Positions 44,101 through 51,238 of a stretch of DNA of 64,000 nucleotides are shown piece by piece (position 1 is the stretch's first letter; each line of letters opens with the position of its first letter). Source of the stretch: JAAXHB01 sp965221635 (GTDB lineage Bacteria; Actinomycetota; Acidimicrobiia; Acidimicrobiales; Aldehydirespiratoraceae); assembly GCA_965221635.1 (NCBI GenBank), contig OZ244902.1, positions 1,302,001 to 1,366,000 of the forward strand, read 5' to 3'. Both the position numbers and the translations under genes were made by a program. The notes under the pieces were generated by a model. That model was not told where the DNA came from and did no database searches. It saw nothing but the letters and a program-made list of their open reading frames with translations.

Positions 44101-47100
44101 TGTGGATTGGTATGTGTTCCGAGTGCGTGCGGTGAATGCAAAGGGTCACAGCGCAGCGGCCGCGCAGTTCAGTGTGACTTTGGTGACGCCACCGGCGCCG
44201 TCGACGCCGTTGTGGCTGATTGCGGATCAGGTGGCCAATGATGGTGCGAACGTGGTGTGGACCAAAGGCCACGACAGCGATTGGGTGCAGTCGTGGCAGA
44301 TGCGCATCATTTTGAACCCCCCCGAGACCACCTGGAGCGAATGGTTCGACATCACCCCGGAGGATGGGTTCGGGTGGTATCAGCACACCTTCACAGGGTT
44401 CGCTGTTGGTGACAAGGTCGGCTTTCAGGTGCGTGCCGTGAACGAGACTGGCACCAGCAGCGCATCCGAGACGCTCAACCAAACCCTGGTGACTCCTGGC
44501 GTGCCGGCCAAACCGGTGGCGGGGGAGGCCCGGGTGGTTGCCGACGACGCGATTCGTCTCGAGTGGGAACAAGGCTCACAGTTCGGCTGGGCCCAGCACT
44601 GGCAACTACGCGTGCGCCGTGCGGGGCTCGACACCGAGTGGGGGCCCTGGACCCGGATCAGCGCGGTGAGAGAGTCGGGGGCAGATTTTGACCGCCTGGC
44701 GGATTTCTCCTACATCTTGTGGGGCGCCGAGTATGCCAGGTTGTACGAGATCGAGGTTCGTGCCACCAACCCTGCCGGGGAGAGCCCTGCGATCTCGTGG
44801 GAGGTGCTCACTGATGGTGTGCCGCTGCCGGGCGAACCGAAGTTGGGGTTGGTGTCCCAGGTCGATGACACAACCGTGGAGTATCTCTGGCACGCCGACC
44901 CGCACGGGGGTTGGCCTACCAGCTGGGAAACACGTCACGGCACCGTCACCACAGACAGCACCAGCAACGCCACCAGCGTGGACTGGGGCGATTGGGCCAC
45001 CGTCGAACCACTCGACGTGTTCGGCGCCAACGTGGCCACCCTCACGGGTCTAGAGGCGGGCACCGATTATCGCATAGAGGTGCGGCCCAGCAACGATGCC
45101 GGCACCGGCCCCACAGGATGCTGCTTCGACGTCACCCTGTACACCGACTGGAAAACCAAACGCAGCGCCCATACCCCGGTAGCCCCGACGATCACGAGTG
45201 TCACGCAAGACAAGGACACAATCACGGTCCACTGGACACACCCCAAGCCTCACGATGTCAAGAAGTGGTACTTGAGCGTGGAAATCCTAGACCTTTGGCC
45301 CTCCAGATTTCCAGTTGACAACTTGGTTGAGGAAGGCAGAACACCCTCGGGTGATTACAAATTCTCCACGCTGCATAGCTTGATCGGCTTCCCAGGAGAG
45401 CCAGAAGAATTTAGCTTCGCCAAGTGGTACTCCACATTGGACATTCAGGTGACTGCTCAAGGCTACAACCACGTCTCATCGCCCGAAGCAAAGATCATCT
45501 ATGCTCTGGACGGACCACTGACAACCCCGTCGAGAGTGAGCGCATTGCAGCAGCTCGACAAGATCCACGTGTCCTGGCAGGACAAAACCAAGGTCAAAGC
45601 CCCTGCGAATGGCACAGGTTACTACGAAGTGACTGTTGGTGCCAAGGACTCCAACGGCAACGTCACGTGGAGCGACACCAACCAAACAACCACCGAACCC
45701 AGCATCGATTTGGGAGGAGTGCCAGCGGGTGATGTGAAGATTCGTGTGCGCGCGGTGAACAACTATGGGACAACCGACTGGGCTTACGTTGATGCCACTT
45801 ACGTGCAACCTCCGCTGCTCGTTCGCCCCATACCCAACGGCACCGTCACATCGTCGCAGCAAATCACCTACGCGCTCGAGAGTCGCGAGGCTCCGCCGGT
45901 GTTTGGGGGCGCGTATCACGAGGGGTACACGTACACCGTGGCTGTCGCCGATGACAGCCCGGACAGCCCGGCTTTGACTGCCGCGATCAACAACAACGTG
46001 CTGGTGATCCAGGGATACAGCCCCACCGCAACGCCTGCCACTGTGGACGTGACAGCGACTGACAAGTTCGGCAACAGCAAGACCGACTCGTTCACGGTTG
46101 CAGTGACCGGCACTCAAGTATCCGCTTTGAGCGCGCCTACGATCACCAGCACCGAAACCGGTGCCGGGTCGCTTACCTTCCACTGGACAGTGCCCGACAG
46201 CGAAGCGTCGCGCATCACCGGTTGGGTGTACCGAATCCAAAGTGACGACTACCAATGGCTCACCGACGATTTCGTGGCCTTGCCCGGCAGCGACGGCACC
46301 ACCCGCACTCACACCTTCACCGATCTCAAGGACTGGCACACCTACCAGTTCGACATCCGTTCCGTCGGACAACACGGCCAGTACGGTCTCGGCGCGCCCA
46401 TACGGGCCATCCCCGGCTTCCAAACCGTCAACACAGCCCCACCCCTCTACACCCACCTGCCCGTCGGATACTACATACAACGCACACCCGTGCTTCTCTT
46501 CGATGACACCACAATCAACAGCCTCGCCGAAAATCTAGGATCCATAGACCACCTCAACACAGGCACCAAAGCATGGGCCATCACCGCAACACTTCCTAAC
46601 GACACCACCAGCACGCCGCTGCAGTTCTACCTGGCTACAAACGCCAACACCAAAAACCTCTGGACTGTGAAATGGGCCAAGACCCCACCAAGCTCGCAAC
46701 AAACGATCTGGGTGCCGTCCACCACCACTGGCCAGTGGGCCTCTACCTACGCAACCATGCAAGACACCAGCGTAGGCAAGGGTGACACGCGCCTCTTCTC
46801 CGAACTGCCCATTTTCAGCACTCTCCCGGCGGGTTACAACTACGAGCGCACGCCCGCAGAGGTGCAAGTGTGGACCAAGGACGCCCATGGCGTGTACCAG
46901 AAGACAAAGGTGATTGATACCCACTACATGTCCGGGATCAACATCCAAGGCCAGCGAATCTCGTTTTACATAGCAACCAACAAGGACACACAGCCTCTCT
47001 TCAACAAGGTCCACCCGTCTCCCTATATTCGAGTCACCAAGGCAACACCTGGTGCCGTGTGGCCGGACATCGCAACCTTCACGGACACCAAGCACGTGGG

Positions 47101-48496
47101 AGGATTCCGCTTCCCGTCCGACACTGCCATCATCGCACCAGGCAAAGCGGCGCCCGGAGTGAAGTGCGCCATGTACTGCCCCGGCACCCACGAAACATCA
47201 GACGGAGGCGACGCTCCGAGCCCTTCCAAGAGCCACGTCGCACCGGTGCGCTACAACGGACACACTGACACCACGGGCGACTACCTCCACGAGCCGCTGA
47301 TGCTCACGCAAGCACGGCAAAACGAGATCCTCGGCATCTGCGCCACGGACGACAGTGACGATGGGGACGACGGCGCAGGCGATGGCCCCGGTGATGGTGA
47401 CGACACCGGCGATGGCGACGACACCGGCAATGGTGACGACACCGGCGATGGCGGTGACAATGGCAACGGTGACGACGACGGCGCCGGCGACGGACCGGAC
47501 GACAACGGTGATGACACCAGCGATGGCGGCGACGACAGCGGCGATGGTGACGATACCGGTGATGGTGGTGACAAGGGCGACGGTGACGACACTAGTGATG
47601 GTGGCGACGACACCGGCGATGGTGACGACGGTGCCGGCGATGGACCGGACGACACCGGCGATGGTGGCGATAGCGGTGATGGAGGTGATGGATCGGAGAA
47701 GCGTGACGCAGACGGCAGTGATGATGAAGTGGGTGACGGCGGTGACGGCAATGACGATAATGACGATAATGAGGGCAATGACGGTAATGGGGGTAATGAC
47801 GGTAGCGGGAACGCGCCGCACGATGGCAACTATCAGCTAGGTATACGTTATGACGAGCAGGGAAGACCACAGTGCCTCTTCCGAAATTGGCAGCAGAGGT
47901 TTCCCTGTCTTGGTGATCAGGGTATCGAAAACATGGGGACACACCCTCCTGTTCCGTGCGAGCTTTACCTTCCTGATGCAGTACAGGATCGCCTGCGAGA
48001 ACACGAGGCACTTGAGGAGGTTGATCATCTCCAAGTACAGCTAGGTCAGGCGATGTCGATCTTGACGGCTGCTCGGGAGAGACTTGCCGAAATTGTCAGA
48101 AACTTGTTCGCTGTTGCGGCGGCAATTGCAAAGGCTGGCGGCGTGTCCGGAGATCAGCTCAAGGAATGGTCAAAACTGATTGATACTGCGGCCCAGACAG
48201 TAGAAGAATCCGAGGAGAGGGTAACGCACATAAAGGCTGACCTGATTTCGACAAGGCTTGCCTATTGTCAGGCAAGGAATCGGAATGCTTGGGCTGCGGG
48301 TCACAATATGCCTGATGTAACGGTGGAGAACTGCGCCGGGGACGTCATCCGGGTGCAGCTCTACCCCTACGAGCCTGAGTATGAGAACGCCGAAGACGAA
48401 CTCTCAAAGGCGGAAGACGAGGCAGACGCCGAGGACGAGCCCTGGAGGGCGCCGGGCGACAAGGATTCTGATGATGATTCGGGGATTGACGAGTAG
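41180..48496 (+). CDS. Giant secreted protein with about 15 atypical fibronectin-III modules (paralogue)
   Basis: About 2438 aa. ATG 41180 is chosen because GAGGGTGAAGG precedes it and the signal peptide (MMAFSLLVVGGMVWGVSA) then sits near residue 22. Two N-terminal modules have no clear counterpart in the first protein, and the second of these carries Cys residues (VCSYKQ, HSCWPGDD, DGCGSCRF). About twelve FN3 modules with the SDW-x(3)-W-x-[VI]-R signature follow, two of them almost identical (SAPVKGEISQVANDGVRLRW). Then come an Ig-like segment, an FN3, and two copies of the YxHLPxGYxxxRTP module (near 1752 and 1875). The Asp/Gly-rich block is about 150 residues (about 2058-2212). A helical region and tail ending DDSGIDE close it. 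The N-terminal ~800 bp and the last ~600 bp look more AT-rich than the neighbouring catabolic genes. Function unknown; surface or extracellular assembly is inferred. Confidence 0.8.
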   Translation: MSDSSALMHASRLRMPSCLKWMMAFSLLVVGGMVWGVSAVGGTYSWQPNEPKGLGGNPITPVRVGDQGVFLEWQPGDNSDVHVVEQWEITYARNAADLDWDALTVVLDSSLATTDNSGGHHFQGVFWDAEIEAGVDYSFLFRGSSSEYSGRPYHGTWNLPEYGKPLRPAPPGVIQSGPDAAWVYWTPRIEGDPVDTWEVCSYKQSGHYYHSCWPGDDGAVGRQVSPIEHDGKLWYRWTGLDVGDDGCGSCRFTFAVRGGNRAGHSHWSASTTRTWHSGPSAAPLGPLRGAVGQVGNDGVRLHWTAGSESDWVDHWEIRRSIGNSNWSESVPFPGIEETGDGDFSGVVRGLEIGQQYWFEIRGVNSAGYGAPSGFWIFTLTEPGPPGPPVREGITQIRNNGVRLHWEYGSETDWAETWKVRHSIGNSNWSDSQPFHSVAHTEDDFSGVVMDLKIGPQYWFEVTGENAAGQGAGSGFWIFTLSDPAPPGAANRGAATQVSNDGVRLRWRYGSESDWAEHWDVRYSIGNSNWGNSHTIQDVTETEDGWFTGTVRGLEIGPEYWIEVVGVNSSGEGHGSGAWKFTLSEPDAPSAPVKGEISQVANDGVRLRWRYGSETDWAEHWEVRHSIGNSNWDHSHTIEDVTETDDGWFTAVVRGLEIGPEYWFEVTGVNSSGHGDGSGFWKFTLSEPDAPSAPVKGEISQVANDGVRLRWRYRSETDWAEHWDVRRSIGNSNWDHSHPIDDVEVTEDGWFTGVVRGLEIGPQYWFEVTGVNNAGHGSGSGFWIYTLNTPAVPGAPVILDSKQVSNDGAKLTWKLGSETDWAQDWQIRVSEWSNAAKPAGWSQWQWVTPEVITEGKYSVVVDGLTVPSSKVFQRYVFEVRGVNDSGTGTASKIWHFTLHESGIPSSPVAVSATQIGKGSVLLHWDQGHDSDWIQSWELSYRKDTAAAPAPWSAWETVAALGERTSGYRYVVDGLDVDWYVFRVRAVNAKGHSAAAAQFSVTLVTPPAPSTPLWLIADQVANDGANVVWTKGHDSDWVQSWQMRIILNPPETTWSEWFDITPEDGFGWYQHTFTGFAVGDKVGFQVRAVNETGTSSASETLNQTLVTPGVPAKPVAGEARVVADDAIRLEWEQGSQFGWAQHWQLRVRRAGLDTEWGPWTRISAVRESGADFDRLADFSYILWGAEYARLYEIEVRATNPAGESPAISWEVLTDGVPLPGEPKLGLVSQVDDTTVEYLWHADPHGGWPTSWETRHGTVTTDSTSNATSVDWGDWATVEPLDVFGANVATLTGLEAGTDYRIEVRPSNDAGTGPTGCCFDVTLYTDWKTKRSAHTPVAPTITSVTQDKDTITVHWTHPKPHDVKKWYLSVEILDLWPSRFPVDNLVEEGRTPSGDYKFSTLHSLIGFPGEPEEFSFAKWYSTLDIQVTAQGYNHVSSPEAKIIYALDGPLTTPSRVSALQQLDKIHVSWQDKTKVKAPANGTGYYEVTVGAKDSNGNVTWSDTNQTTTEPSIDLGGVPAGDVKIRVRAVNNYGTTDWAYVDATYVQPPLLVRPIPNGTVTSSQQITYALESREAPPVFGGAYHEGYTYTVAVADDSPDSPALTAAINNNVLVIQGYSPTATPATVDVTATDKFGNSKTDSFTVAVTGTQVSALSAPTITSTETGAGSLTFHWTVPDSEASRITGWVYRIQSDDYQWLTDDFVALPGSDGTTRTHTFTDLKDWHTYQFDIRSVGQHGQYGLGAPIRAIPGFQTVNTAPPLYTHLPVGYYIQRTPVLLFDDTTINSLAENLGSIDHLNTGTKAWAITATLPNDTTSTPLQFYLATNANTKNLWTVKWAKTPPSSQQTIWVPSTTTGQWASTYATMQDTSVGKGDTRLFSELPIFSTLPAGYNYERTPAEVQVWTKDAHGVYQKTKVIDTHYMSGINIQGQRISFYIATNKDTQPLFNKVHPSPYIRVTKATPGAVWPDIATFTDTKHVGGFRFPSDTAIIAPGKAAPGVKCAMYCPGTHETSDGGDAPSPSKSHVAPVRYNGHTDTTGDYLHEPLMLTQARQNEILGICATDDSDDGDDGAGDGPGDGDDTGDGDDTGNGDDTGDGGDNGNGDDDGAGDGPDDNGDDTSDGGDDSGDGDDTGDGGDKGDGDDTSDGGDDTGDGDDGAGDGPDDTGDGGDSGDGGDGSEKRDADGSDDEVGDGGDGNDDNDDNEGNDGNGGNDGSGNAPHDGNYQLGIRYDEQGRPQCLFRNWQQRFPCLGDQGIENMGTHPPVPCELYLPDAVQDRLREHEALEEVDHLQVQLGQAMSILTAARERLAEIVRNLFAVAAAIAKAGGVSGDQLKEWSKLIDTAAQTVEESEERVTHIKADLISTRLAYCQARNRNAWAAGHNMPDVTVENCAGDVIRVQLYPYEPEYENAEDELSKAEDEADAEDEPWRAPGDKDSDDDSGIDE
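43873..45111 (+). repeat. Near-identical block shared with first giant gene (copy 2)
   Basis: Partner of 36622-37860 at offset 7251. Differences cluster in short patches (for example around 44315-44375), while runs such as ATCGGGAAGGGTTCGGTGCT are identical in both. Confidence 0.85.
47352..47720 (+). repeat. DNA repeats encoding the Asp/Gly-rich block
   Basis: Degenerate tandem units of 9-18 bp built on GGTGACGACACCGGCGAT encode GDDTGD repeats in the second giant protein. The corresponding block in the first gene (about 40085-40310) is shorter and less regular, so copy number has probably changed since duplication. Confidence 0.85.
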
Positions 48497-48505
48497 CTGT
48501 TGCGG

Positions 48506-48625
48506 TTATGGGTTGATGTTGCCGAAGGCCAGGTACTTGGTTTCCAGAAACTCGTCGAGGCCCTCGCGGGCGCCTTCGCGGCCAATCCCTGATTCCTTGA
48601 TCCCTCTTCCAGGAGTTGTGTTCAT
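48506..48625 (-). pseudogene. C-terminal remnant of an aldehyde dehydrogenase
   Basis: Reading the minus strand from ATG 48625, residues after a few unrelated ones give KESGIGREGAREGLDEFLET followed by KYLAFG, the characteristic C-terminal tail of succinate-semialdehyde-type aldehyde dehydrogenases. It stops at 48506. The ~440 upstream residues, including catalytic Glu and Cys, are absent. It ends 10 bp from the stop of the second giant gene, facing it, and follows the minus-strand mandelate racemase-family operon, of which it was probably the last gene. Confidence 0.75.
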
Positions 48626-48721
48626 CGCACCGTGAGACCCTGGCCCGGTCACGGTCCTGCAGCGGACGGGCCGAGGACGATCACGATCCCGGCATCACCG
48701 GTGGCTCCAACGAGGCGATCA

Positions 48722-49798
48722 CTAGGTGATGGTGTCAACGCCCACACCGAGTCCGGCGGCGGTGGGCACGGCGTACTCCCCGCCCTCGGCGGCCAGCGGA
48801 ACCGAGGTGACATCACCGGAGATTCCCTGATTGCCGGGACTGCAACCGAAGTTGATCGACCGCATCGCCGCGGCGCAGTGAATGTTGGCAGCCGCGGCCA
48901 CGCTCGACTCGGCGATCTTGCCGGCGAGGTTCACCTCAAGGCCCAGCCACTCGCAAAGCGCCGCGCCTCGCATCACGCCGGTGATTCCGCCAAGCTTCAC
49001 CAGCTTCAGGCTCACCCCGGCCACACCGGTGCGCCCGAATGCGCCCACGTCGTCGAGCGAGTTCACGCTCTGGTCGGCGCACACAGGCACCGGCGACGAA
49101 GCAGCGATCCTCACCAGGCTGGAATGATCACCCCGCGGCACCGGCTGTTCAATGAATCGCACGTCGAGACCTTCCAGGCCGCGCAGGAACCGCACCGCCT
49201 CAGGTTCGTTCCAAGCCTGATTGGCGTCGCCGCTCAGCACGCAATCCGCGGGCAGCGCGTCACGTATCAGGCGCATGGATTCCAACTCGTCCTCGATGGT
49301 GCCGATACCGAGCTTCACCTTGAACCATCGGTACCCGGCCTGGTGCTTGGCCACCGCCGCAGCCACATCCGCCGACGGGTTGCCGCTTCCCACCATGGTG
49401 AGAGCCGGCACCGAAGTGCGCACCGCCCCGCCCAGCAGATCGCACACGGGCACGCCGAACGCTTTGCCGGCAATGTCGTACAAGGCCATGTCGATGGCCC
49501 CGATGGCGGTCTCGTTGCCGTAGATCTTCTTGCGCATCGCCCACCACAGCGCCGTGCGCCGCAACGGATCCTCTCCCACCAGTTGAGCGCCCAGAAACTC
49601 CACAGCGGCCTTGATCGACTGCTGCGTGTCGCCGGTGAGGTCGGTTGCCTCAACCCCCTCGCCCCAGCCGGTGATGCCGTCGCTGGTGGACACCGCAACC
49701 AGCACGTTGTGGGATTGGGCCACCGTGATGTGCGACATCACCACCGGCTTGGCCAGCGGAACCGTGATTGGAATTGCCTCGATCCCGGTGATCCTCAT
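48722..49798 (-). CDS. Mandelate racemase/muconate lactonizing enzyme family protein
   Basis: A 358-aa enolase-superfamily enzyme. The N-terminal capping domain is followed by a barrel with the MLE-type base KxK (Lys160, Lys162), metal ligands Asp191 (SGDANQAW), Glu217 (FIEQPV) and Asp242 (CADQS), and Lys268 on the opposite face (LKLVKLGG; Lys265 is also near). This arrangement fits the muconate lactonizing/dipeptide epimerase subgroup rather than mandelate racemase proper. It abstracts a proton alpha to a carboxylate. It lies downstream of two Gfo/Idh/MocA genes on the minus strand, with a 15-bp minisatellite in front. Confidence 0.9.
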   Translation of the reverse strand: MRITGIEAIPITVPLAKPVVMSHITVAQSHNVLVAVSTSDGITGWGEGVEATDLTGDTQQSIKAAVEFLGAQLVGEDPLRRTALWWAMRKKIYGNETAIGAIDMALYDIAGKAFGVPVCDLLGGAVRTSVPALTMVGSGNPSADVAAAVAKHQAGYRWFKVKLGIGTIEDELESMRLIRDALPADCVLSGDANQAWNEPEAVRFLRGLEGLDVRFIEQPVPRGDHSSLVRIAASSPVPVCADQSVNSLDDVGAFGRTGVAGVSLKLVKLGGITGVMRGAALCEWLGLEVNLAGKIAESSVAAAANIHCAAAMRSINFGCSPGNQGISGDVTSVPLAAEGGEYAVPTAAGLGVGVDTIT

Positions 49799-49829
49799 CG
49801 CGCCAGGCTCCTTTCTGCCCCCACGGACG

Positions 49830-49934
49830 GGTAACTGCCGGCTTGGTAACTGCCGGATGGGTGACTGCCGGCTTGGTGACTGCCGGATGGGTGACTGCCG
49901 GCTTGGTGACTGCCGGCTTGGTGACTGTGAACTG
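49830..49934. repeat. 15-bp tandem repeat, six copies plus one degenerate
   Basis: Units start every 15 bp from 49830: GGTAACTGCCGGCTT, then variants ending CTT or ATG, with GGTGACTGTGAACTG last. It fills the spacer between the Gfo/Idh/MocA and enolase-superfamily genes. Confidence 0.92.
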
Positions 49935-49958
49935 CTGATCGGGTGACCGCGGGCCGGG

Positions 49959-51056
49959 CTATTGGCGAACCGATGCGGCCAGAGCCAAACCCCGTTGCGT
50001 GGAATCCAGGGGCAGGTTCACCACTTCGTTGAGGTCAGCGGAGAGGTCGGCGGCCATGTACACCTCCATGGTGAGACGGGCAAGCCGCGGATCCACCATC
50101 GGGGCACGGTCATAGGCCACCGCCTCCAGGAAGTGCACGGTTTCGCGCTCCATCGGCCCGGCGTAGGCGTCCTCCACGTACTCGCCGGGCATGGTGGAAA
50201 GCGGAAAGCGCACCCCGTTGGCGGACGTGTTGTGAACCACCTCGCGGTGCGAGTCGTCGATCATCACCGTGCCTTCGGTGCCCACCACCTCGATCCAGGT
50301 GGTGGCAGCGTTGGGGTAACCACCCGCGGGCAGGGCCATCCCTGCGTTCACGGTCACCACCACGCCGTCGTCCATCGTGATGATCATCACCTGGGAGTCG
50401 GGCAAGCCAACTGTTTCGCGCCGCACCCCCCAGGCCACCTGCGAGTACACCCGCACCGGACGGCGGGGTTGCAGGCACCACAACGCAAAGTCGATGTCGT
50501 GTGTGGCTTCCATCGCCGCGGGGCTCAGCTTGATGCGGTTGCCGATCTTGGCGCCCAGGCTGCGCCCGATGTGACGGGTGACCAGCACATGGGTGGGGTC
50601 GCCGATGCTGCCGTCACCCAGGCTGCGCTTCACGAACGACTGCCGGGGATTGAAACGCTGCGAGTAGCCAATGGTGAACTTCACGTTGTTGGCCTCGGCC
50701 ACGTCGATCAGGTCGTCGGCCTCGTCGAGGCTCAGCGCTATCGGCTTCTCCAACAGCACGTGCTTGCCGGCGCCCAGCGCGGCCCGGGCCATCGGGTAGT
50801 GCGTGGTTTCGGGGGTGGCGGAGATCATCACCACCTCCAACCCGTCGATCGCCAGCAGCGCCTCCCAGTCGTCGGTGCTGGAATCGGGGCTTGTGGCCGC
50901 CTCCATCTCGGCGCGCCTCGCGTCGTTGATCTCGGCGATGTGCAGTTCGCGCACCAGCGGGCTGCGCGCGCACGCTTCTGCCCTGATGCCTCCACACCAG
51001 CCGGTGCCGATCACGCCGACGCTCAGCTGCGTTGCACTTCTTTCGATCCGGCTCAT
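49959..51056 (-). CDS. Gfo/Idh/MocA family oxidoreductase
   Basis: A 365-aa NAD(P)-dependent dehydrogenase with the Rossmann motif GTGWCG (17-22), the EKP motif (103-105) carrying the conserved Lys, and the downstream ATHDIDFALW block containing the catalytic-type His. ATG 51056 is chosen because AAGGA lies 8 nt upstream; the long upstream extension is not family-like. Members oxidise sugars, inositols or other polyols, or act on halogenated and cyclic substrates. The second gene of this family lies just upstream (51239-52441), so the pair probably arose by duplication and may act on successive intermediates. Confidence 0.9.
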   Translation of the reverse strand: MSRIERSATQLSVGVIGTGWCGGIRAEACARSPLVRELHIAEINDARRAEMEAATSPDSSTDDWEALLAIDGLEVVMISATPETTHYPMARAALGAGKHVLLEKPIALSLDEADDLIDVAEANNVKFTIGYSQRFNPRQSFVKRSLGDGSIGDPTHVLVTRHIGRSLGAKIGNRIKLSPAAMEATHDIDFALWCLQPRRPVRVYSQVAWGVRRETVGLPDSQVMIITMDDGVVVTVNAGMALPAGGYPNAATTWIEVVGTEGTVMIDDSHREVVHNTSANGVRFPLSTMPGEYVEDAYAGPMERETVHFLEAVAYDRAPMVDPRLARLTMEVYMAADLSADLNEVVNLPLDSTQRGLALAASVRQ

Positions 51057-51167
51057 TTCCGGGTTCCTTTCCTGTGTGACCTGTGAAGGAGACTGTTTGA
51101 CCTCTGTCGGCATGACTTGTGACTGGTGTGCGGCTGATCTGCGATTGGTCGCTTCTGTGTGACTCGT

Positions 51168-51223
51168 GGCCCTGGACACACGGCCCTGGGCAGTCGGCTC
51201 TGGGCACTTGGCCCTGGACAGGC
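51168..51223. repeat. 14-bp tandem repeat, four copies
   Basis: Units of GGCCCTGGACACAC type at 51168, 51182, 51196 and 51210 fill part of the spacer between the two Gfo/Idh/MocA genes. Confidence 0.85.
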
Positions 51224-51238
51224 GCCGCGATCTTGGGA

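Noticed and set aside
49830..49934. Possible CRISPR array
   Set aside because: The units are contiguous 15-mers without spacers; it is a simple tandem repeat, as are the other arrays in the window.
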